This document shows, piece by piece, positions 44,431-52,951 of a stretch of 64,000 nucleotides of DNA. Origin of the DNA: Enterobacteriaceae bacterium UBA5654 (GTDB lineage: Bacteria; Pseudomonadota; Gammaproteobacteria; Enterobacterales; Enterobacteriaceae); NCBI GenBank assembly GCA_002421005.1, contig DIJC01000014.1, forward strand, positions 573,813 to 637,812. The letters run 5' to 3'. Numbering within the stretch: the stretch's first letter is position 1; every line of letters begins with the position of its first letter. The position numbers and the translations under genes were made by a program. Below the pieces are notes generated by a model. The model made no database searches, had not been told where the DNA came from, and worked only from the letters and a program-made list of their open reading frames with translations.

Positions 44431-44922
44431 TTAGGCGCGTAACTTAACGTTGATCTGGTCCTGCGCACGCGGGGTACGCGTGGTTTCCTGGCTGTGCTGA
44501 CGGTCAGACACATCCAGAATTTCCTGGTTATTCACCAGTTCGCCGAGGGTAATATTGTTCAGGAAGCCGGTCAGACGGTCGCTAAGATCGCGCCACAGCG
44601 CGTGGGTCAGGCACTTGTCGCCGCCCTGACAGCCGCCTTTACCCTGGCAGCGCGTGGCATCGACGGATTCGTCAACGGCGCTGATCACTGCGCCAACCGC
44701 GATGCTGCTTGCATCTTTACCCAGCAGATAGCCACCGCCCGGTCCGCGCACGCTGGAAACCAGCCCATTTTTGCGCAAACGCGAGAAAAGTTGTTCCAGA
44801 TAAGAAAGGGAGATCCCCTGACGTTCAGAAATATCAGCCAATGGCACCGGGCCGGATTCGGAGTTGAGCGCAACGTCCAGCATTGCGGTCACGGCATAAC
44901 GCCCTTTAGATGTCAGTCTCAT
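44431..44922 (-). CDS. iscR: Fe-S-sensing regulator IscR
   Basis: Rrf2-family regulator that represses its own operon when loaded with a [2Fe-2S] cluster. The product has 163 residues (E. coli 162). The winged helix-turn-helix is N-terminal (ISLSYLEQLFSRLRKNGLV). The cluster ligands are three cysteines near 92, 98 and 104 (RCQGKGGCQGGDKC) and the following histidine (CLTH). It is the first gene of iscRSUA-hscBA-fdx-iscX. Confidence 0.98.
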   Translation of the reverse strand: MRLTSKGRYAVTAMLDVALNSESGPVPLADISERQGISLSYLEQLFSRLRKNGLVSSVRGPGGGYLLGKDASSIAVGAVISAVDESVDATRCQGKGGCQGGDKCLTHALWRDLSDRLTGFLNNITLGELVNNQEILDVSDRQHSQETTRTPRAQDQINVKLRA

Positions 44923-45002
44923 ATCTTACTTAACCTCAAACCTGGCCCTGCCTGGGCTTTTATTAAAATGGGGGTGTACTGCATAGCAGGGCCAAGTCTG
45001 AC

Positions 45003-45052
45003 ATTCCTGACTAAAATGGTCAACTATTTACTTGACTGTTTTAGTCAGGTAT
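45003..45052 (-). promoter_or_regulatory. Two abutting type 1 IscR operators in the iscR promoter
   Basis: On the minus strand, 45052-45028 matches 24 of 25 positions of the type 1 IscR consensus (core GACTAAAACAGTC). The next 25 bases (45027-45003) match 23 of 25 (core GACCATTTTAGTC) and include a TTGACC -35 hexamer. The layout equals the E. coli iscR promoter, where holo-IscR represses. The sites lie 81-130 bases before the iscR ATG. Confidence 0.85.
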
Positions 45053-45075
45053 TTAACCTTCCGTGCCGTTTGGCT

Positions 45076-45807
45076 TTATTGCTCTTTTTGCTTCTGCTCA
45101 ATCGACGCCAGAATGCCCCGCAGGATGTTCAGTTCCTGGCTTTCCGGGCGGGCACGGGTGAACAGGCGGCGCAGTTTGTTCATCACCTGCCCCGGATGAC
45201 TTTCGCGAATAAACCCGGTGGTCAGCAGCGTTTGCTCCAGATGACCGTAAAAACGCTCCAGGTCGTCCACCAGCGGATACGGGGTTTCCACCGGCTCCGT
45301 CACTTCGCCCTTTTCCTGCGCGGCAAGCCAGGCCATTCGCACTTCGTAGGAGATGACCTGTACCGCCATCGCCAGATTCAGCGAACTGTATTCCGGGTTC
45401 GCTGCAATGGCGACGTGGTAGTGGCACTTTTGTAACTCGTCGTTGGTCAGCCCAACGCGCTCACGACCAAAGACCAGCGCGACCGGCGCATGTTCAGCTT
45501 CCGCCACGCTTTTCAGACCGCACTCGCGCGGGTCGAGCATCGGCCACGGCAGCGTGCGCGAACGGGCGCTGGTGCCGACAACCAGGCTGCAGCCTGCCAG
45601 CGCTTCATCCAGCGTATCCACAATGTGGGCGTGCCCGATGACGTCGCTGGCCCCGGCAGCCAGCGCGATGGCCTGCGAGTCCGGTTTTACCAGCGGGTTG
45701 ACCAGCCACAGGTTGGTCAGGCCCATCGTTTTCATGGCGCGGGCAACAGAACCCATATTGCCGGTGTGAGAGGTCTCTACCAGCACAATTCGAATATTTT
45801 GCAGCAT
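45076..45807 (-). CDS. trmJ: tRNA (cytidine/uridine-32-2'-O)-methyltransferase TrmJ
   Basis: SPOUT-fold enzyme that methylates the 2'-O of residue 32 in tRNAs. The product has 243 residues (E. coli 246). The N-terminal RIVLVETSHTGNMGSVARAM and the knot segments ALVFGRERVGLTNDEL and YSSLNLAMAVQVISYE are typical. It lies upstream of iscR in the same direction, with the iscR promoter between them, and is divergent from suhB. Confidence 0.97.
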   Translation of the reverse strand: MLQNIRIVLVETSHTGNMGSVARAMKTMGLTNLWLVNPLVKPDSQAIALAAGASDVIGHAHIVDTLDEALAGCSLVVGTSARSRTLPWPMLDPRECGLKSVAEAEHAPVALVFGRERVGLTNDELQKCHYHVAIAANPEYSSLNLAMAVQVISYEVRMAWLAAQEKGEVTEPVETPYPLVDDLERFYGHLEQTLLTTGFIRESHPGQVMNKLRRLFTRARPESQELNILRGILASIEQKQKEQ

Positions 45808-45927
45808 AGTTTTCTTAAGGCTAAAGAATATTCAGGCATATTAACATAAAGCAGAGACATAATCCGAATTCACTGTTATCATATGCGCCGTTTTTCCCCG
45901 TTCTTTAACATCCAGTGAGAGTAACCG

Positions 45928-46731
45928 ATGCATCCGATGCTGAACATCGCCGTGCGCGCAGCGCGCAAGGCGGGTAACCTGATTGCCAAGCACTACGAAA
46001 CGCCTGATTCTGTGGAAACCAGCCAGAAAGGCAGTAACGATTTCGTAACCAACGTCGATAAAGCCGCTGAAGCGCTGATTATCGAAACCATTCGCAAATC
46101 TTACCCGCAACACACCATTATCACCGAAGAAAGCGGTGAGCACGCAGGCGAAGATCAGGATGTTCAATGGGTTATTGATCCACTGGATGGCACCACCAAC
46201 TTCATCAAACGTCTGCCGCACTTCGCGGTCTCCATCGCCGTTCGCATTAAAGGCCGTACCGAAGTGGCGGTGGTTTACGATCCGATGCGTAACGAGCTGT
46301 TCACCTCCACCCGTGGTCAGGGCGCACAGCTAAACGGCTACCGTCTGCGCGGCAGCAACGCACGCGATCTGGACGGCACCATTCTGGCGACTGGCTTCCC
46401 GTTCAAAGCCAAACAGCACGCGCCTGCTTATATGAAGATCCTCGGCAAACTGTACACTGAATGTGCTGACTTCCGTCGCACCGGCTCTGCCGCGCTGGAC
46501 CTGGCTTATGTCGCCGCGGGTCGCGTAGACGGCTTCTTTGAAATCGGCCTTAAGCCGTGGGATTTCGCTGCGGGTGAACTGCTGGCGCGTGAAGCGGGCG
46601 CGCTGGTGTGCGATTTCACCGGCGGTCATAACTACATGACGACGGGTAACATCGTGGCGGGTAATCCGCGCGTCGTAAAAGCCATGCTGGCGAATATGCG
46701 TGACGAACTGAGCGAAGCGCTGAAGCGTTAA
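45928..46731 (+). CDS. suhB: Inositol-1-monophosphatase / Nus factor SuhB
   Basis: Mg-dependent inositol monophosphatase that also serves in rRNA transcription antitermination complexes. The 267 residues equal E. coli SuhB. Metal-binding motifs are EESGEHAG (near 67), WVIDPLDGTTNF (near 81-92) and KPWDFAAGELLAREAGA (near 210). It is monocistronic, with a terminator right after it. E. coli yfhR, which follows suhB there, is absent. Confidence 0.98.
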   Translation: MHPMLNIAVRAARKAGNLIAKHYETPDSVETSQKGSNDFVTNVDKAAEALIIETIRKSYPQHTIITEESGEHAGEDQDVQWVIDPLDGTTNFIKRLPHFAVSIAVRIKGRTEVAVVYDPMRNELFTSTRGQGAQLNGYRLRGSNARDLDGTILATGFPFKAKQHAPAYMKILGKLYTECADFRRTGSAALDLAYVAAGRVDGFFEIGLKPWDFAAGELLAREAGALVCDFTGGHNYMTTGNIVAGNPRVVKAMLANMRDELSEALKR

Positions 46732-46740
46732 TCGCCCTGG

Positions 46741-46768
46741 CGGCCCCCGGTTTGCGGGGGCCGTTTAA
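46741..46768 (+). terminator. Terminator of suhB
   Basis: CGGCCCCCG-type arms form a ten-base-pair GC stem (46741-46763 as a whole) with a short TTT loop, followed by TTTAACTT. It starts nine bases after the suhB stop. Confidence 0.8.
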
Positions 46769-46856
46769 CTTCTGTAACGGTAATTATTATTCTCTGCGTC
46801 ACCCTTCACGTCTTTTATTCCTTTCTGTGGCTTCCGGCCCGATATTTTCTAAAAAC

Positions 46857-47834
46857 CTAAAATCCTAAAAACCGTCCCGGCGGCTGGGCGCTGAGCCACA
46901 TAATCAGCGCGGCGACAATCAGTACCGCGCCGCCCGCCAGCGCCAGCGTTACCCAGCCCACCTGCCGCCACAGCACCGGTGCCCGGTTGCCGCTAAGTTT
47001 TACCGCCAGCGAGCGGAAGCTGTGAACCAGCAGTGCCAGCGAGGAAATGGTGATCGAGGTGCCCGCCGCCATCGCCAGCGCCGACATCACGCCCCAGCTA
47101 AACACGCCCACCACCTTACTGAATAACAGCACCATGATTGCCCCGGAGCACGGGCGCATCCCCATTGAGGCGATAATCATCAGCCGGGCGCGCCAGTCGT
47201 CGGTATTCTCCAGTTGCCCCGGCGTCGGCATATGCTGATGCCCACAGCCACAGTTTGCATGATGGTGATGATGCGGCGCAAAGGCGGTAAAAACCGGCTT
47301 ACGCAGCAGCGCCCGCAGTTTTTTCAGCGCCCGCCAACACAGAAAAATGCCCAGCACGCCCACCAGCGCATAGCTACCTTTCTCCAGCCAGTAGCTGCTG
47401 AGGTGCAACATTCTGGCCGGGAGTTGCAACAGGGTCAGCACCACGACCACCAGGATAATGGCAACCAGCCCCTGAAGCAGCGACGCCGCCAGCGTCAGCC
47501 CGATACTGGAGCGCAGTTTTGACGGATGAGTCGCAAGCCAGGTGGTAATAACGATTTTGCCGTGGCCCGGCCCCAGCGCGTGCAGCACGCCATACATAAA
47601 GCTAAACAGTAGCAGCGACATCCCGGCGCGTGACGGATTAAGCGACACCGCCTGCAACAGGCCGCTCAGCTGCTGATTCATCCCGCGCTGCCAGCTAATA
47701 CTTTTCAGCATCACCTGCGGCCAGGCCTGCCAGAGCCACACGCCCCCCGCCAGCGCCAGCAGAATAAAAAGCGCCAGCGGCCACAGATCGGTCCAGCGGC
47801 GGCTGCGGCGAGCGGAAGTCATCACGAGGGACAT
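46857..47834 (-). CDS. NicO/RcnA-type nickel/cobalt transporter
   Basis: A 325-residue polytopic membrane protein of the NicO family, which moves nickel or cobalt. About seven hydrophobic segments are seen. Family motifs are LGPGHGKIVITTWLA (near 88-102) and GMRPCSGAI (near 227-235). A metal-binding cytosolic or periplasmic loop is very rich in His and Cys (APHHHHHANCGCGHQH, near 185-200). The listed ATG overlaps the upstream gene by 13 bases. A second ATG at 47822 overlaps its stop as TGATG and starts MTSARRS. Direction of transport cannot be read from the sequence, though RcnA relatives export. Confidence 0.88.
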   Translation of the reverse strand: MSLVMTSARRSRRWTDLWPLALFILLALAGGVWLWQAWPQVMLKSISWQRGMNQQLSGLLQAVSLNPSRAGMSLLLFSFMYGVLHALGPGHGKIVITTWLATHPSKLRSSIGLTLAASLLQGLVAIILVVVVLTLLQLPARMLHLSSYWLEKGSYALVGVLGIFLCWRALKKLRALLRKPVFTAFAPHHHHHANCGCGHQHMPTPGQLENTDDWRARLMIIASMGMRPCSGAIMVLLFSKVVGVFSWGVMSALAMAAGTSITISSLALLVHSFRSLAVKLSGNRAPVLWRQVGWVTLALAGGAVLIVAALIMWLSAQPPGRFLGF

Positions 47835-48487
47835 TGTAAAACCACCTTTTGTGCGAACTGTTTGCCCAGATCCATATCCTCCGGCGGCGCGTCAGCCTTA
47901 TCCAGCGACAGGGCATAGGCTGTCATTTTGTCATCCGGCTTTGGAGTATGCACCACAAGCTTACATGACGCGGCACCGCTGACGGAAATATCGCTTTGCT
48001 GGTCATAGTGCATATCCACAAAATAGGTCGGATCAAACGTGGAGACGGTATAGGTCTGCCCGGATAACGGCTGCGGCTCTGCCAGCGGCACGACGAAGGT
48101 CAATACTGCCTTATGCCCCTCCCGCGCCAGCGCATATTCCGTCGGCCGGTTTTTAAATTTCACCTTCTGCTGATTGTGCCAGACCTCGGTAAAATAATGC
48201 TGGCCCAGCACGTTAGCCATCACTTCGGCCGCCAGCCTCTTCCAGACTTCATCGCCCGGCTTCGCGTTACCCGCATCGTAAAGGAGATCGGCGGAGGTAA
48301 TTTCATCCATCGTCCAGCGCATTTTCAGCGCCGTAAAATGCCCGTCGGCGGTGATGACATCGCTGCGCATACTGATAAAACTGTGCGGATGCGCCGCCGC
48401 TGTCTGCGATAAAAATGCGAAAACCAGCCCCCACGCGCAGGGTTTAACTCTGTATTTGCCGTTCTTACGTGAAAAATTCTGTGACAT
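47822..48487 (-). CDS. DUF1007 periplasmic protein paired with the NicO transporter
   Basis: A 221-residue exported protein of the DUF1007 family, described as a periplasmic partner of NicO-type metal transporters. The ATG at 48487 was chosen because a signal peptide follows (basic KNGKYRVKP, hydrophobic WGLVFAFLS, cleavage near QTAAAHPHSF). The mature start HPHSF is typical of the family. The longer open frame runs into the divergent csiE gene and has no homology there. It overlaps the NicO gene, so the pair is coupled. The name of the E. coli counterpart is not known to me; E. coli lacks the pair at this locus. Confidence 0.85.
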   Translation of the reverse strand: MSQNFSRKNGKYRVKPCAWGLVFAFLSQTAAAHPHSFISMRSDVITADGHFTALKMRWTMDEITSADLLYDAGNAKPGDEVWKRLAAEVMANVLGQHYFTEVWHNQQKVKFKNRPTEYALAREGHKAVLTFVVPLAEPQPLSGQTYTVSTFDPTYFVDMHYDQQSDISVSGAASCKLVVHTPKPDDKMTAYALSLDKADAPPEDMDLGKQFAQKVVLQCPS

Positions 48488-48581
48488 TCCCCAGCATTCC
48501 TTATGGAAAGACGTCTGTTGGCGCTTTCGAATGGCGCTCCTTTGGCTATTCTTATCGAAAACCCTGTCTGGAACTATGCAG

Positions 48582-49859
48582 ATGATGACTATCAGTAATC
48601 CGCCATCTGTGCTTTCCAGTCCACAGCGCCGCTGCCAGGTGCTTTTGATGTTGTATCTGCCGGGGGAAAATATTACCCCTGAATTCATAAGCAGAGTGAA
48701 TAACGTAGACGGTGCCATTGCCCGGCAAGATATAGCTGAGGCGAACCATGAAATCCAGCGTTATCATCGCCTCACCATCATATCGCAGCCGGACGGTAGC
48801 TATCGGATTGAAGGCACGACTCTCGACCAGCGCCTGTGCCTGCTGCACTGGCTTCGCCGGGCGCTGCGTCTGTGTCCGCAGTTTATCGAACAGCATTTTA
48901 CTCCCACGCTGAAATCCCAGTTGAAGCTTCAGGGCATTGCCCGCACGCTGTATGACGAAACCAATTTGCAGGCGCTGATAAACCTCTGCGCCCGGCGTCT
49001 GAAAAGGCAGTTCGAGTGCCGCGATCGCCACTTTCTGCGGTTGTATTTGCAGTACTGCCTGCTCCAGCATCAGCTTGGCCTGTCGCCGGATTTCGATGCG
49101 GCACAGCAGATGTGGACCGAGGCGCGGGCGGAATATCACGCCACCGCCGATGTTATTCGCCACTGGCAGCGCCGGATCAGGCAGGCACTCCACGTCAATG
49201 AACATTTGTTTCTCGGCCTGCTGTTTATGGTGTTGCGCACCCCGGACCCGACGCACGACAGCCATCAGCAAGATATCCGCCTGCGGCTGGTGGTCGGGCA
49301 GTTGATCGTCCGTTTTCAGCAGCTGGCGGGCCGCCGTTTTAGCGACGAGCAGGGGCTAAGCAGACAGCTTTATATTCATCTGGCGCAGGCGCTGGATCGC
49401 AGCGTTTTCGGCATCGGCATTGATAACAGCCTGCCGGAAGAGGTCAGCCACCTTTACCCACGTTTGCTGCGCACCACCCGTGAAGCCCTGCATTGCCTGG
49501 AAGATGACTACGCTATCCGCTTTACCGATAATGAACTGGGATTAATTGCTGTGATCTTCGGTGCATGGCTGATGCAGGAGCAGGATCTGCATGAGAAACA
49601 GGTGCTGTTGTTGATCGGGGACGATCCGGGACTGGAGCAGGAGCTTGAGCAGCAGCTCCGCGAACTGACGCTTCTGCCGCTCAATATCAAATACCTGACG
49701 CTGCACGCGTTTCAGAAACAGGGCGCGCCAAAAGAAGTGACCCTGGTGGTGACGCCTTACGTCACGCCCCTGCCCCTCTTCTCGCCACCGCTGATCCACG
49801 CCGAGCAACCGCTGAGCGTGAATCAGCGTGAACATATTCAGCAGATGCTGGAATCTTAA
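48582..49859 (+). CDS. csiE: Stationary-phase inducible protein CsiE
   Basis: PRD-domain protein induced in stationary phase in E. coli (CRP and RpoS dependent there); molecular role unknown. The ATG at 48582 gives 425 residues (E. coli 426) and an N-terminus like E. coli (MMTISNPPSVLSSPQRRCQ). ATGs at 48576 and 48585 are close alternatives; a GGA ribosome site about nine bases ahead favours 48582. Two PRD-like helical domains follow (conserved LPEEVSHLYPRLLRTTREAL and ELGLIAVIFGAWLMQE), then a EIIB-like C-terminus. It is divergent from the DUF1007/NicO pair. The 3' end overlaps hcaT by four bases, tail to tail. Confidence 0.93.
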   Translation: MMTISNPPSVLSSPQRRCQVLLMLYLPGENITPEFISRVNNVDGAIARQDIAEANHEIQRYHRLTIISQPDGSYRIEGTTLDQRLCLLHWLRRALRLCPQFIEQHFTPTLKSQLKLQGIARTLYDETNLQALINLCARRLKRQFECRDRHFLRLYLQYCLLQHQLGLSPDFDAAQQMWTEARAEYHATADVIRHWQRRIRQALHVNEHLFLGLLFMVLRTPDPTHDSHQQDIRLRLVVGQLIVRFQQLAGRRFSDEQGLSRQLYIHLAQALDRSVFGIGIDNSLPEEVSHLYPRLLRTTREALHCLEDDYAIRFTDNELGLIAVIFGAWLMQEQDLHEKQVLLLIGDDPGLEQELEQQLRELTLLPLNIKYLTLHAFQKQGAPKEVTLVVTPYVTPLPLFSPPLIHAEQPLSVNQREHIQQMLES

Positions 49860-50995
49860 CGCTGCGCCGCCACGCCGGGGCGCAGCAGCATAGCAGGCAG
49901 CGTCAGAAGCGCCATCACCCAGAACACGCCGTGCTGGAGGTGCTGATAGAGGAAGCCTGCAAACATCGTCATGATCGCAATGCTGCCACCCATCGCCACC
50001 GCCGAATACATCGCCTGTAAACGAATCACATCCCCACCCTGGCGCGCGGAAATGTAGCGCATCGCCGCCAGATGGCAGACGGTAAAGGTGCCGCAGTGCA
50101 GGATCTGCGCAACGATGAGCCACGGCAGCGCCGTGGACGCGCCCAGGATGCCCCAGCGCAGCAGGCCGCAGAATGCCGAAAGCAGAAGCAGATCGCGGGC
50201 GCTGAAGCGGCGAAACACTTTTTTGCTTAGTGCAAACGTGACCACTTCCGCGACCACGCCCAGCGACCACAAATAGCCCACGGCGGAGGCTGAGTAGCCT
50301 GCGCCCTGCCAGTAGATCGCGCTGAAACCATAGTAGGCCGCATGCGCGCCCTGTAATAAAGAGACGCAGGCCAGAAAGCGCCAGTTCTGCACGATCAACG
50401 CGCGCCAGGCATCCCAGCCCGCGCCTTCCTGCTGACGCGATGCGCCCTGCGGCATGACCGACGGACGCAGCAGCATCCCCAGCAGCATTGACGCCACGCC
50501 CAGACTGAGTAGCGCGAGGATCGCCCGGTAATCATACAGGCTGACCAGCTTGCCGGTCAGGGCGGAGCCAATCACGAAGGCGATCGATCCCCACAGCCGC
50601 ACCCGGCCATAATCCATGGTGATTTGTTTTTGCCAGGTGCCCGCCAGCGCATCGGTCAGCGGGACCAGCGGCGAGAAAAAGAGGTTGAAACCCACCATGA
50701 CCACCATCAGCCACGCAACGTGGGTGCCGAACCAGAACGCCAGCGCGAAGACCAGCGTCAGCAAGGCCAACACTCGCAGGGCCATAATCAGACGCCCCGG
50801 ATCGCTGACGCGCGGGGCAATGATCAGGCTGCCGAGAAAACGGGCAACCAGCCCTGCGCCAAGCAGTAAGCCGATGGTTTCCGGCGTTAATCCACTGCCT
50901 TTGAGCCAGACGCTCCAGAAAGGAAGAAAAATACCGTAGCTAAAAAAGTAGGTGAAATAACTGAGCGCCAGCCAGCGCGTGGACTGCAAGACCAT
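49856..50995 (-). CDS. hcaT: MFS transporter HcaT (3-phenylpropionate type)
   Basis: A 379-residue transporter of the major facilitator superfamily with 12 hydrophobic segments, the same length as E. coli HcaT and highly similar throughout (MVLQSTRWLALSYFTYFFSY). In E. coli it is followed by the hcaREFCBD dioxygenase genes. Those are absent here, so phenylpropionate catabolism by that route is not encoded next to it and the substrate is uncertain. Confidence 0.93.
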   Translation of the reverse strand: MVLQSTRWLALSYFTYFFSYGIFLPFWSVWLKGSGLTPETIGLLLGAGLVARFLGSLIIAPRVSDPGRLIMALRVLALLTLVFALAFWFGTHVAWLMVVMVGFNLFFSPLVPLTDALAGTWQKQITMDYGRVRLWGSIAFVIGSALTGKLVSLYDYRAILALLSLGVASMLLGMLLRPSVMPQGASRQQEGAGWDAWRALIVQNWRFLACVSLLQGAHAAYYGFSAIYWQGAGYSASAVGYLWSLGVVAEVVTFALSKKVFRRFSARDLLLLSAFCGLLRWGILGASTALPWLIVAQILHCGTFTVCHLAAMRYISARQGGDVIRLQAMYSAVAMGGSIAIMTMFAGFLYQHLQHGVFWVMALLTLPAMLLRPGVAAQR

Positions 50996-51197
50996 GATTC
51001 CCTCCCGTTGGATGGCGATAGTCTGGCGAGAAAGTCATGATTAAGCAAGTCCATAGCGCGCTATCAATTAACTTTTATTTAACATACCAACGTTCTTCTG
51101 CTTTTTAGTCTCCATGCAGGTAAGCACAAATAATCCCGACTGCCGCAGCAAACTCCGTCATTCTGTGGCAGCGCAGGTAAACCATGGAGAGAAAAAA

Positions 51198-51368
51198 ATG
51201 CCCTGTTTTAAGATAGTCCTGACCGTGTTTTTATTATCAGGATGCGCCGCCCAAACGGCTAATCCTCCGCCCTCTCAGTCGCCAATGGACGAATGCAGGC
51301 AGGCGCAACAAAGCGGTGATTCTATCGCCAGCGCAACAAAGTGCAGCGCCATCATGCGCGACCAGTAG
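51198..51368 (+). CDS. Small lipoprotein, unknown function
   Basis: A 56-residue product with a lipoprotein signal (MPCFKIVLTVFLLSGCAAQ; lipobox LLSGC, acylated Cys18, next residue Ala, so outer-membrane sorting is expected). The mature part is short and polar and contains two cysteines (DECRQA, ATKCSA). A GGAGAG ribosome site precedes the ATG at 51198; the frame runs further upstream without a signal. I do not recognise the family. It lies between hcaT and glyA, where E. coli carries the hca and yph clusters, and shares a terminator with glyA. Confidence 0.7.
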   Translation: MPCFKIVLTVFLLSGCAAQTANPPPSQSPMDECRQAQQSGDSIASATKCSAIMRDQ

Positions 51369-51375
51369 GGCTCAA

Positions 51376-51410
51376 AATAAAAAAGCCCACGCGAAGTGGG
51401 CTTTAGCGAC
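51376..51410. terminator. Bidirectional terminator between the small lipoprotein and glyA
   Basis: A nine-base-pair stem AAAGCCCAC/GTGGGCTTT (51382-51390 with 51396-51404) has a GCGAA loop. On the minus strand it is followed by TTTATTTTG, a strong glyA terminator. On the plus strand the T-run is only TTT within the stem. Confidence 0.85.
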
Positions 51411-51425
51411 GAGAGACGATAACGC

Positions 51426-52679
51426 TTATGCGTAAACCGGGAAGCGGGCGCAGATATCCAGCACTTTCGCTTTGGTGCGCTCAATAACGGCTTCGTCATT
51501 GATGCTGTCCAGCACGTCACACATCCAGCCAGCCAGTTCTTTCACTTCGGCTTCTTTGAAGCCGCGACGGGTTACCGCAGGTGTACCCACGCGGATACCG
51601 GAAGTGACAAACGGGCTTTTCGGATCGTTCGGCACGCTGTTTTTGTTGACGGTGATGTTGGCGCGGCCCAGCGCGGCGTCAGCTTCTTTACCGGTCAGGT
51701 TTTTATCAACCAGATCCAGCAGGAACAGATGGTTTTCCGTGCCGCCAGAAACCACTTTATAACCACGGTTCAGGAACACCTCAACCATCGCTTTGGCGTT
51801 CTTCGCCACCTGCTGCTGATAGGTTTTGAACTCTGGCTCCATCGCTTCTTTCAGCGCCACCGCTTTACCGGCGATCACGTGCATCAGAGGACCGCCCTGG
51901 CCGCCAGGGAATACGGCAGAGTTCAGTTTTTTGTACAGCTCTTCGCTGCCGCCTTTCGCGAGGATCAGGCCGCCACGCGGACCTGCCAGGGTTTTATGGG
52001 TGGTGGTGGTGACAACGTGCGCATGTTGTACCGGGTTCGGGTAGACGCCTGCGGCAATCAGACCGGCCACGTGAGCCATATCAACGAACAGGTACGCGCC
52101 GATGCTGTCGGCGATTTCGCGCATTTTCGCCCAGTCGACCACGCCGGAATAAGCAGAGAAGCCGCCGATAATCATTTTCGGCTTGTGGGTCTGCGCCTGT
52201 TTTTCCAAATCGGCGTAGTCAATTTTACCGCTCTCATCAATGCCGTAAGGCACGATGTTGTACAGCTTACCGGAAAAGTTAACCGGGGAGCCGTGAGTCA
52301 GGTGACCGCCGTGCGCCAGGTTCATACCCAGCACGGTGTCGCCCGGCTCCAGCAGCGAGGTGTAAACCGCGAAATTCGCCTGCGAGCCGGAGTGCGGCTG
52401 CACGTTCGCATAGTCTGCGCCAAACAGCTCTTTCGCGCGGTCGATAGCCAGTTGTTCAACGATATCCACATATTCGCAGCCGCCGTAGTAGCGTTTGCCC
52501 GGATAGCCTTCGGCATATTTGTTGGTCAGCTGAGAACCCTGCGCCTGCATAACGCGCGGGCTGGTGTAGTTCTCGGAGGCGATCAGTTCAATGTGCTCTT
52601 CCTGACGTACTTTTTCTTGCTCCATCGCCTGCCATAACTCGGCATCATAATCGGCAATGTTCATTTCACGCTTTAACAT
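51426..52679 (-). CDS. glyA: Serine hydroxymethyltransferase
   Basis: PLP enzyme that interconverts serine and glycine with tetrahydrofolate, the main source of one-carbon units. The ATG at 52679 gives the E. coli length of 417 residues (MLKREMNIADYD). It lies six bases after an AGGAG ribosome site, whereas the ATG at 52685 directly abuts that site. The PLP lysine is in TTTTHKTLAGPRGG near 229. It is divergent from hmp, with a PurR site between them. Confidence 0.99.
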   Translation of the reverse strand: MLKREMNIADYDAELWQAMEQEKVRQEEHIELIASENYTSPRVMQAQGSQLTNKYAEGYPGKRYYGGCEYVDIVEQLAIDRAKELFGADYANVQPHSGSQANFAVYTSLLEPGDTVLGMNLAHGGHLTHGSPVNFSGKLYNIVPYGIDESGKIDYADLEKQAQTHKPKMIIGGFSAYSGVVDWAKMREIADSIGAYLFVDMAHVAGLIAAGVYPNPVQHAHVVTTTTHKTLAGPRGGLILAKGGSEELYKKLNSAVFPGGQGGPLMHVIAGKAVALKEAMEPEFKTYQQQVAKNAKAMVEVFLNRGYKVVSGGTENHLFLLDLVDKNLTGKEADAALGRANITVNKNSVPNDPKSPFVTSGIRVGTPAVTRRGFKEAEVKELAGWMCDVLDSINDEAVIERTKAKVLDICARFPVYA

Positions 52680-52728
52680 CCGCATCTCCTGACTCAGCTA
52701 ACAAGTAAATTTTAAGCAACGGCCCCCA

Positions 52729-52790
52729 GTATAACCGATTGCCATCGTGATAACAGGTCTTGACAAGTGATTTTACGCAAACGATTGGCT
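52729..52790 (-). promoter_or_regulatory. glyA promoter region with PurR operator
   Basis: Positions 52775-52790 read ACGCAAACGATTGGCT, matching 11 of 16 PurR consensus bases and nearly identical to the known E. coli glyA site. A TATACT -10 hexamer on the minus strand is at 52729-52734. The operator lies upstream of that hexamer, about 100 bases before the glyA ATG. Confidence 0.7.
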
Positions 52791-52908
52791 TGGCGTTATA
52801 CAAGGGTTTTAAAGATAAATCCCCCGGAAATTTCAATGGAATTCTTTTCAGGTTAACGATGCGGATTTTTCACGTAGCAAAGCGCCATTTACAGCATAAG
52901 GTTATTTT

Positions 52909-52934
52909 TATAAGATTCATTTTAAATACATCTT
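52909..52934 (+). promoter_or_regulatory. NsrR operator overlapping the hmp promoter
   Basis: A 23-base imperfect palindrome at 52912-52934 (half-sites AAGATTCATTT and AAATACATCTT) differs from the NsrR consensus at only one base in each half. It overlaps a TATAAG -10 hexamer (52909-52914) and ends 17 bases before the hmp ATG. NsrR repression, relieved by nitric oxide, is the known control of hmp. Confidence 0.85.
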
Positions 52935-52951
52935 ATAAAAAGGAAATCGCT

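Noticed and set aside
48488..48718. 77-codon N-terminal extension of the DUF1007 protein
   Set aside because: It overlaps the start of csiE and lacks homology; the signal peptide begins at 48487.
52760..52951. 64-codon N-terminal extension of hmp
   Set aside because: It runs through the PurR site, the promoter and the NsrR operator; the ATG at 52952 gives the exact family length and has a good ribosome site.
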